DNA of 64,000 bases from Lolium rigidum (lineage: Eukaryota > Streptophyta > Magnoliopsida > Poales > Poaceae): the NCBI RefSeq assembly GCF_022539505.1, contig NC_061508.1, positions 97,691,276-97,755,275 of the forward strand, given 5' to 3'. The translations under genes and the position numbers were made by a program. How positions within the stretch are numbered: the stretch's first letter is position 1; each line of letters opens with the position of its first letter. This document shows, piece after piece, positions 32,656 through 42,139 of this stretch. The notes beneath the pieces were generated by a model that was not told the DNA's origin, searched no databases, and saw only the letters and a list, made by a program, of their open reading frames with translations.

Positions 32656-34097
32656 GAAGCTTAGAGCATCTCCAGCCGCGTCTTCAAAGCGCAAGCGACA
32701 GCGACTGGTTCTCCCATACTCTACCAGGAGGATCGTACTCGATCTCTATTTATGTATAGCGACGGGAGTCCCGAATAGGATGTGGAATCTGAACCTGGAT
32801 CGGAAAGGAAGTGACACGAAAACGGTTTTCGCATAACCAGCTTGACGTGTCCATCTCCATCTTCCCTTGTTATCCAGCGGTTCTCAACGTGCACTTTCAC
32901 CTTGGACCTGCATGTACCACAATTTTCGCAAATCTGTATAGCAACCGAACTACGGAACTAGTATATTTCAGGTGCACACGACGCTACTTTTTCTCTCCCC
33001 GGCCCACGAGATTTGCGAGCATCCCTGTACCCTAACAAAACTTTTACTAGTTTTATATGCATGTCAACAAAAATCATAGTTTTACGCAATTAGGCCCTCA
33101 AACGAGTTTTAGGGGAAACCGGTTTGGTAAAATTTTAGTATCAAAACAACCCCTGCAAAATTCTTGGGAAAACAGAGTCAACGGTGACCTCTCTATGTCT
33201 CGTCAAATTAATTGCGATTTCTAGTATTTTATTTTGGAAACAGTCTATTTAAAACCCAAACTCTTATAGATTTGGCGAAACAATCTTGAAGTCCAAATCT
33301 TTATCGTTTGTACCTTGAACTATTAAATCCCCATTTAAGTCAAACCCTGGAGCTATTTTTGTAGCAAGAAAATAAAATTCTAAATTGCTACTCTCACCGA
33401 CTATAGTAGCCTACATGTCATATCATCTTCACGGGATTTTTTCTTTGCACTTGTTGACATCATACCTTTATGATTTGCCCTTATTTATATTTTAATTGAT
33501 CTGTTGCCCCTTATTTCTTTGCTACTTGATGATTTGCCCTTTCCAAATTCTTTGAAATTCTTTTATTTTCATGATTAAACAAAAAAACACCAAGGACGAG
33601 TCTACCCCTCGGGTCAATGGGCGCGGCCATCGTGCCTCTCCTCTAGTTGTGCTTTGCCTCCCACTCTAATGTTCCCATTCAGACGGCATGCGGAGGCTAG
33701 GGAAGCAGACTATGCAGGACCCATGATGAGTGAGCGCCTCATGGTAGCGCATGATCCCAGGCGCATGGGGGACGTGGGGATGTATCAACAAAAATGTTGC
33801 CCTGATTTTGGTTTACCATAAGTTGAACTACCATGGAAGGATGGAATTACGTCATATTCCAACCGGGTGAGGGGATCTCGGATTCTCGGGAGCTCACTGG
33901 GTGCCTATGGAGGCTCGCCCCATTCCTGGAGCCAGAGCTCCTGCTGCGGCGCGGACAACTCAGCATGCTCGCGATCTCGGCGCATGGATGGGGTCATGAC
34001 CTCGGATCGACAGGCTGGGAGGTCGCGGTCTCGACAGTTGACGGTAGTGGGTTAGATATTACGGCGGGAGATTGGAGAAGGAGAAGAGCTCCTCGTA
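32656..34097. other. intergenic, one orphan Harbinger-like end
   Basis: TTAGAGCATCTCCAGCCGCG at about 32661-32680 matches the terminus of the Harbinger element at 34304, but no opposite end was found. The rest is AT-rich with no recognised gene. An ORF at 33833-34108 has no domain and runs into a MITE. Confidence 0.5.
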
Positions 34098-34779
34098 GAG
34101 TACAATAAGATCTAGTTAGCTGGCTATAAGAGATAAAATTTTACATTTTAGTTTAGTTGGTGAAGAGAGATTTGGAGGGAGAATAAAAATGATCTCTTAT
34201 GCAAGAGCTACCTCTAGCACGTGGTAGCAAGTACTATGTGAGTAAAAGTATGTCATGTATTATAAAAGTACAACATTTTTATAACCCACTATTATACATG
34301 TTAGAGCATCTCCAGTCGCGTCCCCCAAACCGTCCCCCAAACCGCGCCGGATTGAGCGTTTGGGGGACGTGTTTTGTTCGTGCCGCCTTTGGGGGACGTC
34401 GCTCCCCAGCCGCGTCCCCCAAACGCCGCCCCCAAACATTTAAAATACTTTTTTTGATTTTTTATTTCAATTTCCACAAACTAATACATAATTGGGAACG
34501 TGGTTTACAGGAAGACACAATTTGGAACATGGTTTTCCACAAACTAATACATAGTTTGAACCATGGTGGACACAAATATAAAATTTTGCAAAGAAACTAA
34601 ACCTAACTAGGCCGTGCATCGAAGATTTCCTGTGTTCGCTGCTAAGAAAGAACACTCGAGGGCACACCCAGTCACCTAAACTGGAAAATCCAGCGGGAGG
34701 ATGGTGCCCTTGTTGGTTCTACCGATGAGGCGAACATCCAGAAACCTCCGTGCACGTGTTCGCTGCGAAGAAAGAACAC

Positions 34780-35261
34780 TCAGTCGTCCTCCTCGTCGGT
34801 GCTGTCGCCCTAGTAGTCCCGGAGGCACCGCGTCTCGTCGAAGACCTTGACGCTCATGTCCCTGTCGCCGAAGTAGGAGAACAGGAGGATGAAGCCGGCT
34901 TGGAGGCTATGGTGCCGCGCGAACTTCTCCCAGCCGATGTTGAGGTACATCTTGCCGCGCGCGTCGTAGATCACGTCGACGATCCACCGGTAGTAGCCGC
35001 ACGCAGCCTCCCGCAGATGCATCGTGCGCGGGCGATCGTCGCCGGCGACGTAGTCGGCGAAGGAGTCCGGCAGCCTCCGGATGCCGCGCGGGTCGCCCTT
35101 GAGGACGAGGACGAACTCGAACCGCACGTCCGGCTCCACGTCCATCTCCGACGATGATGAAGCCGGCGGCGTGGAAGGCGACGGCGAGCGTTCAGCTCGC
35201 CGCGGCCACGACCACGACCACGACCACGGCCGCGAGGTCGGCCTCCGCCTCTACCGGACAT
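34780..35261 (-). pseudogene. B3 DNA-binding domain gene inside Harbinger element
   Basis: The ATG at 35261 starts MSGRGGG and a run of Arg-Gly repeats, like the B3 gene at 1596. A frame change near 35190 is needed to reach the B3 frame, which reads MDVEPDVRFEFVLVLKG from 35145, then LPDSFADYV, TMHLREAACGYYRWIVDVIY, YLNIGWEKFARHHSL and SVKVFDETRCLRDY. A TAG at 34810-34812 falls where a second Tyr is expected. Nine more acidic codons follow to TGA at 34780-34782. The B3 domain itself (111 residues from Met 35145) is uninterrupted, so a short product from the internal ATG remains possible. Confidence 0.82.
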
Positions 35262-35350
35262 AGCGTCGAGTCTTGTTGAGATGGTGGCGGCTAGGGTTTG
35301 GGAGAGAGGCGCTAGGGTTTGTGTGTGAGAGGGACGATGAGAGGCGGCCC

Positions 35351-35359
35351 TTTTATAGG
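35351..35359 (-). promoter_or_regulatory. TATA box of the Harbinger-borne B3 gene
   Basis: CCTATAAAA on the minus strand lies about 90 bp upstream of the ATG at 35261, with a leader containing CTAGCGCCTCTCTCC. A good core promoter by position and sequence. Confidence 0.6.
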
Positions 35360-35424
35360 CCGGAGGGAGGCGGGGGAGCGGTGGCGCGCATTAACGCCGG
35401 CACGCAGAGCTAGGCGCGACGGGA

Positions 35425-35540
35425 CGCGTCGCTGCGTCGCTGCGGGAACTGCACCGTCGCTGCGTCGCTGCGGGAACTGCACCGTCGCTGCGTCACTGCG
35501 GGAACTGCACCGTCCCTGCGTCGCTGCGGGAACTGCACGC
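35425..35540. repeat. 28-bp tandem repeat upstream of B3 gene
   Basis: Four nearly identical copies of GTCGCTGCGGGAACTGCACC (within a 28-bp unit) lie just upstream of the TATA box in the gene's own sense. Confidence 0.85.
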
Positions 35541-35881
35541 CAATAACTTCCGTCGCGAGGTAGGCGACGGTTAGGTTAAAAATTTATTGTGCCGCTGACG
35601 AGTCGGCCCCGCCACTCCCCGCCTCGCTTTTCGTTGTGTCCGGCGTCCCCGGTGCGTCCCCTGTGGGACGGGGACGGGCTCGGGGCGCCGGACACCGTAT
35701 GGGGGCGCGCCGGACAAAAATGGACTTTGGGGGACGCGGCTGGAACGGTTTTTTTGTCCGGCGCGCCCCAAATCCCTTTGGGGGACGCTTTGGGGGACGC
35801 GACTGGAGATGCTCTTAGCTATATTGTAACTATAGATAACGTGGTAAACTGCTATGCCAATTAGACTATTTGTTCTTGCTC

Positions 35882-36144
35882 CCAGAGTGCCGCTTTTCCA
35901 TGCTAGTCCTTGACCAGGAGAGAGATGGACTGGGACAGAAGCTAGACATGCGGATCTAGTCAGTAAGACAATAGGGGTACGCCAAAAATCTCTAGGAGTT
36001 GACTTAGACTGAGGTTAATGATTTTGAGTTGAGGGTTCATCTCACCAAACCTCTATGATTTGAGGATTTGAAAAAAAAATTATTTTTGTCCCCGAAAAAT
36101 ATCAGGAGCGATTGAAAACCAACTCAAAATAAAATTAAGATCAT
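35882..36144. other. short intergenic spacer
   Basis: No coding region seen. It leads up to the 9-bp target duplication of the MULE and originally was the 5' flank of the I29 gene. Confidence 0.5.
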
Positions 36145-36153
36145 TTCATCATG

Positions 36154-37242
36154 TAAAGAAATATAGATAACCCCCACAACTTTCAGAAAAGGGGCAGAGA
36201 ACCCCCTCAAGTTAAAACATGTGTATATAACCCCACAACTTTGTAAAACCAGGCAGATAACCCTCTCGCCCGAGTTTAGGCTGTTTTGGAGGTGGTTTCG
36301 ATGACATGGCCAAGCTGCATCTATTTCAGGGTGTCGCGCTGGATGGGATCGAGGCGTGATCCGGCCATGCCGGCGTGGTCTCCATCCACCTTCACAAGGC
36401 ACAGGCACGTCCCTCGCCGGCCATGGCTCAATTTGACGGAGGCTTCACAGGCGCGTCCTAGAGCAGCTCGAGTGGGGCCAAGTTGAGGCCGCGGCGTCGG
36501 TTTGATTCAGGATGCATGACGGCGGCTTACGGTGCATACCGGGTCCGGGGGCCATGGTTGGAGGCCGCAGACGGAGCCACACCGTGCAGCACCGTGACTC
36601 AGTGAGCATCGGTAGCAAAGTACTTTTCTACTGAGCAGATCAACTCATCAAACACACAAGCAAGCACGCATCAGTAGCACATCAAGCAAGCATAGCACGA
36701 CAAGCATCCAAGCAGGCAGGTTGATGGATGTGCGTGGCCAACTAGATGCAATGCATGCGCGCGGAGTGACCGGCATGTGCCGCTACTGGATCAGAAGTCC
36801 ATCTAGCGAGCTCGCGCGTTCTCTAGCGGGCGGCTCGATCTACGGATTTCAGTGGTGTTGCACCCCCGCCACCCCGCGTGGAGGCGGTGGACAGCCAAGC
36901 TCGTGCGCGCCGTCGCCGCCATGGCCACGAAGGTCCTCCGTTTCGTGGTACTGAACCTCGCTCGGATACGTACGTGGGGCGCGGCCGGAGAGGAGTGCCA
37001 AGACGGCCGTGGAGGAAGGACTGGCGGCGCCAGGGAGTTGGACTGGCGGCCTTACAATCTGGAGACGAGAAAAGAGAAGGTGACGTGTCCAAAACCACCC
37101 TCCAAAACAGCCTAAACTCGGGCGACGGGGTTATCTGCCCAGTTTTACAAAGTTGTGGGGTTATATACACCAGTTTTAACTTTTAACTTGAGGGGTTCTC
37201 TGCCCCTTTTCTGAAAGTTGTGGGGTTATCTATACTTCTTTC
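36154..37242. mobile_element. Mutator-like element (MULE) with long TIRs, Pack-MULE candidate
   Basis: About 145-bp terminal inverted repeats (36154-36297 and 37094-37242) share TAGATAACCCC, ACAACTTTCAGAAAAGGGGC and GCCCGAGTTTAGGCTGTTTT. A perfect 9-bp target duplication TTCATCATG flanks it (36145-36153 and 37243-37251), the size typical of Mutator. The interior (about 36300-37090) is GC-rich, gene-like and has no transposase, consistent with captured host sequence. The element lies immediately upstream of the I29 gene. Confidence 0.9.
36921..37115 (+). pseudogene. possible captured gene exon within the MULE
   Basis: ATG in a strong context (GCCGCCATGGCC) opens MATKVLRFVVLNLARI, a short hydrophobic N-terminus. 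The upstream sequence (about 36640-36720) resembles a grass 5' leader rich in AAGCA/CATCAAGCAAG. The frame then runs into the right TIR and stops at 37113-37115. I do not recognise the parent gene. Confidence 0.4.
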
Positions 37243-37248
37243 TTCATC

Positions 37249-37902
37249 ATGCCGTCGGCGGCGTCGAGGATCTTGCGGGCCTGCCGTGAGGCATCTCGCG
37301 CTGCCCGCTCAGCTGCGTCGGCGGCATCTCGCTGCGCCGCGGTGGTCGCTCGCTCATGTCCAGGCGGTGCGGCCGCCTCAGATCCGTCCCTGCGTAGTCC
37401 CTCCCGGAGCCGCCTGTCCGTCCGCCGAGGCCGTTCCCCCATCGCCGCACGGAGCCGATCCACGACCGCCGCACCACCAACCAGCATCCATGGTCCCGCA
37501 CCAGGTAAGGTGACCTTTGTGGCAGAAGACAAGGACCTCGAGTCAGATGAAGCCCTCTGGGCCTTGTACGAGCGCTGGTGCAAGGCTTTCAACCAGGAGC
37601 GAGACTATAATGAGATGGCTACTCGGTTCAGCTACTTCAAGGATACTGTGCTGCTTGTACACCATACTAACAATGCTGATCTGCCATACAAACTTGGAAT
37701 AAACATCTTTGCTGATGGGAAGCTATCAGCACTCATGGCACATAAAGTTCCTTTCATAAACTTCGTTAGGAGAAGGCCTTGCTCTGTTGTTTCAGAGACA
37801 TCCGGCGATACCTTGTGCAAGAAAGACCTTGAGGGACAGCAGCAGGAGAACGCAAATCAATCTGCATGCATGATCTCTGGAGGAACCATGGCTCTAGAGT
37901 AA
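37249..37902 (+). CDS. stand-alone cathepsin-propeptide (inhibitor I29) domain protein
   Basis: A 217-residue intact frame. Residues 1-70 are rich in Arg, Ala and Ser with few acids (ILRACREASRAARSAASAAS), like an organelle transit peptide. Residues about 96-162 match the I29 propeptide of papain-like proteases: EALWALYERWCKAFNQE, an ERFNIN-like run (EMATRFSYFKDTVLLVHHTN) and the GNFD-like YKLGINIFADG. No peptidase domain follows; the tail (residues 163-217) has no recognised motif. Free I29 domains in animals inhibit cathepsin-L-type proteases, so inhibition of papain-like proteases is a reasonable inference but unproven here. The start codon lies inside the target duplication of the adjacent MULE. 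A poly(A) signal follows at 38090. Confidence 0.8.
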   Translation: MPSAASRILRACREASRAARSAASAASRCAAVVARSCPGGAAASDPSLRSPSRSRLSVRRGRSPIAARSRSTTAAPPTSIHGPAPGKVTFVAEDKDLESDEALWALYERWCKAFNQERDYNEMATRFSYFKDTVLLVHHTNNADLPYKLGINIFADGKLSALMAHKVPFINFVRRRPCSVVSETSGDTLCKKDLEGQQQENANQSACMISGGTMALE

Positions 37903-38089
37903 GCTATGTGTAGTTGTAGCACGTTGTGCTTTCAACCAAAGTCATGATTATGGAAGGCATATATGAGCTTCTGTAAGTCATGCGTATTATTTGTACTATG
38001 TTATGTTTCTGCCAGACATTGAACTTTAAGATGTCCCGTATGGTAATGCCATGTTATATGTAATCTTCATACTGAAGAAAAATGCTTGA

Positions 38090-38095
38090 AATAAA
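38090..38095 (+). terminator. poly(A) signal of I29 gene
   Basis: AATAAA about 190 bp after the stop codon, in an AT-rich 3' region. Position and sequence fit, not proven. Confidence 0.45.
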
Positions 38096-39202
38096 ACATG
38101 TTTGAACTTTTTACCGAAGTTAATTAACTCCCATCGACGTACTCTGTATTTCATATTTGCAATGCACATGCGCCAACGGTTAGCTTCCTTGACAGACTAA
38201 AGTTTGGTCGGCCGGGCACCTGCGAAACATCTGGTTGGACTGCGCTTTCACGTCGATCGTGGGCATACATCGGCATCTCGGGCGTGACGATTTCGGCCAT
38301 GGGTAGTCTTATAAAAGTATAGAACTATCAAAACTTTTGTGTAGGATAATTCACAATAATAGCTTTCAAAGATGCAGCAACAAAACCAATTACATAATTA
38401 TATACCGTACATGCAACCCAATTAAAAGTGCATATCAACGAACAACAGATTGACGCAGCTGTTGGCTTGGCTTTGTTTTTTCTGGTATATTTGAGAAATT
38501 AGCAATACACTTCTTCCAGCTGATACGTGATGAAATCCTTTTTTGAGTGAGTTGTGACTTTATCTGTTTTATCGCATCAGGAGGAACCCAAGATTTCTGT
38601 CAGATGCATTGTTATCACAGGTTTCTTGCACCTAATAAAACAAATGCTCAACAGGGTGTTCAATGTGAATTACAGAGGATGCACGAATTATTGCTTAAGG
38701 TTTCATCCGGACAAGGAGAGTTTACATTTAAGTATGCAAACGATATGCTCCAGAATTTTGGCATAAAAGCATAAGAACTAAGATGATCTGAGCTCCTGAC
38801 ATGCTTGGTTTCAAATAGTACTCTGGAGCTAAGATTACAGACAGCTAAGTAGTCATACATCAGAACAGAAAAAAGTAAATATCTCAAAAGCTTCAGGAGG
38901 ACATGTCCAATAGATATTTGAAATTAAATACTTGGGTAAATCACTAGCTTCTCATCTGGGTTTTCATAGGTTGGAAAAGATATCAAGCGTCACTTACGAA
39001 CACCACAGTGGAGCCATGCTTGAACACTGGAACTCTACTGGGTGTATCACATGTTGTTGGGAATTTCATTGTATCATGTCCTAACCCTCTTTCTAAGCTA
39101 AGCCATACTTACGAACACATGCAGATGAATCTCATTGTATCGTGTCCTAACCCTCTTTCTGAGCTCAACAGTAACTGTTGGGAATTTCAGAACAAGCAAT
39201 GC
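38096..39202. other. intergenic between I29 and MATH-BTB genes
   Basis: No supported gene. A 75-residue frame at 38547-38774 has no recognised domain. A ~73-bp direct repeat with ATTGTATCATGTCCTAACCC, then TCTTTCT, lies at about 39068-39163, next to the MATH-BTB 3' end. Confidence 0.5.
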
Positions 39203-40228
39203 CTAACCATCGGCCTCTTTGAAATTTTCCTCCACTGCCAAGAAGTCAATGCACTTGCTCTTCAACTCCTGACAATTGTGCGTTTCAGCACAAGCTAAGG
39301 TAGTTGCAACTGTATCTGCCGACACCTTATCCCATAACTTTTGGGCACACATGAGCTTCAGCCTGTCTAATGCATATCGATCAGCCGCAACGAGCAAATC
39401 CTGAAGTATCTCGGTGGAAGAGTCCCCAAGCTCGTCTTCTCCTGGCAACGCATCGGTGTACATGAACCGAAGCATAACTTTGAATGTTGCAGGCGTGATT
39501 TCGTGGAGTGTGATGGATGTCATCCTAGCCTCGGCCATGGAGCCAAAGAGTTCTGCTCTGAAGACCGGTGAGCGGGCAGCAAGCACTGCACGGTGAGCGT
39601 GGAAGGTCTGGCCGTCGATGGTGAATGACACATCCATCCCGTCCGTGTGATCTAGCAAGCGGCCAAAATGGATCCCAATGTCAGACGGCGGCACGGGAAT
39701 AGGGCTGTCATCTATGACCATGATGCCACACACAAATGTAATGTGTCCCTCTGTTACGTAGTCATTCTCCAGCATAGTTCTGTCAACAAACTGACTCCAT
39801 CCCCAATCGGCATCGGCGTCATTGCTTTCATCATCTTTTGGGAATTGACGAGCGCGTGACCTTGTTGAAACTGTGGTACATGGTTGGCCATCCTTGTCCA
39901 TCAAGAAGGCCTCGAAGATTGCCTTGACACTTCTGGTTCTGCTCATGTGCTTGAGGAATATGGAAAGATACTTGCCCTCGTGTGCCTCATGTGACCCACG
40001 TGGGTAGCACTCAATCCTCCAGTTGTGTCCCCCGACGGAGAGGACGTCGGAGTGCACGGCCTTGCCGATGGGAAGCTGCTTGGTTTGCTCGTAGTCTATT
40101 CTGAACTGAACAGAAGAACCCAACATCGTGGTCCTCGTCTGCGTCTCCGGCCCGGTCTTCTTATCTTTCTTGCTCACTGCACAAATTGTTATGTAAATCA
40201 AAAGAAAACTACACCGCCAATTTGACAA
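39203..40228 (-). CDS. MATH-BTB protein, CUL3 substrate adaptor
   Basis: A 341-residue frame. The MATH domain spans about residues 40-180 (SVQFRIDYEQ, then GGHNWRIECYPRG, KYLSIFLKHM, WGWSQFVDRTML and GHITFVCGIMV). The BTB domain spans about 190-300 (DHTDGMDVSFTIDGQTFHAH, then RAVLAARSPVFRAELFGSM, FMYTDALPG, and LLVAADRYALDRLKLMC). A short BACK-like end follows. The MATH domain binds substrates and BTB binds CUL3 in a ubiquitin ligase. The first codons look intronic: TTGTGCAG on the minus strand before VSKKDKK reads as a splice acceptor, with a GTGAGT donor near 40333, so translation may start at Met35 (MLGSSVQF) or in an upstream exon. The C-terminus is shorter than I expect for the family. 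It is the only MATH-BTB copy here without lesions. Confidence 0.85.
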   Translation of the reverse strand: MSNWRCSFLLIYITICAVSKKDKKTGPETQTRTTMLGSSVQFRIDYEQTKQLPIGKAVHSDVLSVGGHNWRIECYPRGSHEAHEGKYLSIFLKHMSRTRSVKAIFEAFLMDKDGQPCTTVSTRSRARQFPKDDESNDADADWGWSQFVDRTMLENDYVTEGHITFVCGIMVIDDSPIPVPPSDIGIHFGRLLDHTDGMDVSFTIDGQTFHAHRAVLAARSPVFRAELFGSMAEARMTSITLHEITPATFKVMLRFMYTDALPGEDELGDSSTEILQDLLVAADRYALDRLKLMCAQKLWDKVSADTVATTLACAETHNCQELKSKCIDFLAVEENFKEADG

Positions 40229-40635
40229 TAAAAAACGAATTTATTCAGATATTTTTCGAAGGCAAGGATCCCCTCAGGCCTCAGGTGATGAATTCTTCAG
40301 ATTAACGAACCAAGGAAGACAAGAGGACACTCACTGGCTTGCTAGCGGCCGAAGGTGGCCGGTGGCCGGTGGCGATGATTGGCCTGCTAGTGGACTGGTG
40401 GTGGCGATCAGTGCTGAGACACCGCCGCCCTCTCCTCCGCGAGTTTGCCGGGGCCTCGTACTCTTCGCCTGCTATGCGCAGCCACCAGCCGGCCGTCGCC
40501 AGCAACTTTATCAATCAACGATGCGGCCGCCGAGTGGCACAAGGAGTATTCCTTTTTCTACTGTCGAAGCTGTATCATTTAACTGGGCCACCAGTTTTGA
40601 TTCGCACTCAGCCCAGAACAAGCTGAACGGGCTCC
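40229..40635 (-). promoter_or_regulatory. 5' exon and promoter region of MATH-BTB
   Basis: The minus strand has a GC-rich candidate leader exon (about 40515-40334) ending at a GTGAGT donor, then a ~130-bp intron with a TTGTGCAG acceptor near 40174. The LINE inserted at 40651, about 120 bp beyond this exon, separates the gene from its original upstream sequence. Exon limits are inferred from splice motifs only. Confidence 0.4.
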
Positions 40636-40892
40636 ACTAAAAATTCAAGGGGCAGTTAACGGAAGTCGTAGAGTTTTTTTTTCCCTCAAGTTAGGGTTTA
40701 GGGACCTCTCCCGGCGACGCCGCGGTTGAGACTTTTTCCCCGATCATCTTCCTCCCGCTGCCGTTTCTGCATCCTCGGGCTGATCCAGGGGCGATCTAGC
40801 ATCGCTACCCGGCCTTGGGCTTGCGTACGAGCGGGAGGAGACGGTTTGTTTGGGGACTCGACGGGTTCTTGCTAGATCGTTTTTTGGCGAGC

Positions 40893-42061
40893 ATGACGAC
40901 AGATCCGTCTAAGGGATCAACAAGCGGGGGCGACGAGACCATTGAGCAGATGATGAAGCGCTTGGGCATTGCGGAGGACGACCTTGATGATGTGGTTTAC
41001 GAGGAGGAAGGGCCGCTGCCGGCGGAGGCAACCCGCTGGCTAGCAATAGCTAGGGTTTTCACAGACAGCGAGTACTCGTCCTTCTGGTTTTTCAAAAACA
41101 TGCGTTCTGCCTGGGATTTGGCACAGCAGGTGGAGACTCATCTCTGGACTCTAACCTCCATACGTTTCAGTTCAAGTGCCTAGGAGATTGGGAAAGAGTA
41201 ATGGAAGGGGGGCCATGGAACTTCCGAGGTAACCCGGTGTTGATTGAGAAGTATGACGGGTTTACCAAACCCTCAACCATCGAGCTGTATCACTTTGATG
41301 TGTGGATTCGGATCCATGATCTGCCTCTGGGATATGCTCCCATGCTTAAGTCCTTGGCCTCCAAAGTGGGTGATTTTGTAGCATCAGAAGGGGTAGTGAA
41401 TTCTTTTGAGGGGAATTTTTATAGAGTGCGAGTTAGACTGGATGTTCGTAAACCACTGAAGATCGTTGTTTCCATGGTACGTGAGAAGAAAAGGGAGCTG
41501 TTCTTTGTGAATTATGAGAAACTTCCGAACTGGTGTCAAGTCTGTGGGCATCTAGGTCATGAATACAAAGATCATGGGGATGGTATCCATCCTCCGCAAG
41601 CGCTGGTGTTCAAGGATCTGCGTGCCTCCTAGTCGATGAGTCAGGGCAGCCGTCCTGGGCGCGGCAGAGGGTCTCGTGATGCAGGGAGAACTGGTGCTGG
41701 CCGTGGGCGAGGCGGTAGATCAAGTCCGTCACAAGTTGTTCTGAATGAAAATCCTGAGGGGGATGAGATCATGGATGAGGATGATAAACTTGGGAGCAGG
41801 AAGAGAGCGGGAATGTCCTCGGCAAACCCTCCGCTAGGGGCTCCAGCCTCTATTGATACAGGTGGTACGCTGGTACCTGTTGGCAAGGGCGGCCAGGTTG
41901 GATAACTTGTTAACCAATTTGAGCCTTTGGCGCCTCCAAGCCCTAATCCGATAAGGGACCCCAAACGATCGAAGACTGCGGAGGAAGAAGGGATGACACA
42001 AGATAACACCACTAATGGCGCGTTGGCGGGCTCCCTTGGGGAGCGCCGTCAAGCCCAATGA
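40893..42061 (+). pseudogene. LINE ORF1, DUF4283 and zinc knuckle protein
   Basis: The start at 40893 (MTTDPSKGSTSGG) leads to an RNA-recognition-like DUF4283 region (FKNMRSAWDLAQQ, then, after a frameshift near 41135, FQFKCLGDWERVMEGGPWNF and FDVWIRIHDLPLGYAP). A zinc knuckle follows (WCQVCGHLGHEYKDH) and then a basic Arg-Gly tail. Stops at 41630-41632 (TAG for an expected Trp) and 41903-41905 interrupt it. The final stop TGA at 42059-42061 overlaps the ORF2 start as ATGA. Confidence 0.85.
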
Positions 42062-42139
42062 GTATCTACTGCCTGAACTGTCGAGGAGGAGGCAATGCCT
42101 CGACAGTCAGGGAATTGCGTGACTTTGTCACGAAGTTTG
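42058..42139 (+). pseudogene. LINE ORF2, first 27 codons (endonuclease start)
   Basis: MSIYCLNCRGGGN, then STVRELRDFV, the beginning of the apurinic-type endonuclease with its conserved Asn. Copia D inserted at 42140 and the reading frame resumes at 56701. Confidence 0.9.

Larger units (their letters stand above)
34304..35814 (-). mobile_element. 1.5-kb PIF/Harbinger-like element carrying a B3 gene
   Basis: Inverted ends GAGCATCTCCAGTCGCGTCC and its complement (…GACGCGACTGGAGATGCTC) are flanked by a perfect TTA duplication (34301-34303 and 35815-35817), the target preference of PIF/Harbinger. Subterminal CCCCCAAA and TTTGGGGG motifs occur several times at both ends. It has no transposase; instead it contains a B3-domain gene with its own TATA box and leader on the minus strand. 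It is therefore non-autonomous and seems to be a gene-carrying derivative. Confidence 0.85.
34098..35881. mobile_element. old PIF/Harbinger-type MITE, split by a younger element
   Basis: The left part 34098-34300 and right part 35815-35881 together resemble the reverse complement of the MITE at 61633-61928: GAG..GTACAATA at one end, GTTAGCTGGCTATAAG, CAAGAGCTA, TACATG|TTAGCTATA across the insertion point, and TGTTCTTGCTC at the other end. The element is diverged and non-coding. Confidence 0.75.

Noticed and set aside
33833..34108. 91-residue ORF
   Set aside because: No domain, no promoter seen, and the frame ends in a MITE.
34750..35157. 135-residue plus-strand ORF opposite the B3 gene
   Set aside because: Shadow of the GC-rich B3 coding sequence; the minus strand has the recognisable domain and promoter.
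38547..38774. 75-residue ORF as an extra exon of the I29 gene
   Set aside because: GGT/GGAACC similarity to the end of the I29 frame is too short, there is a stop and a poly(A) signal in between, and no domain is recognisable.
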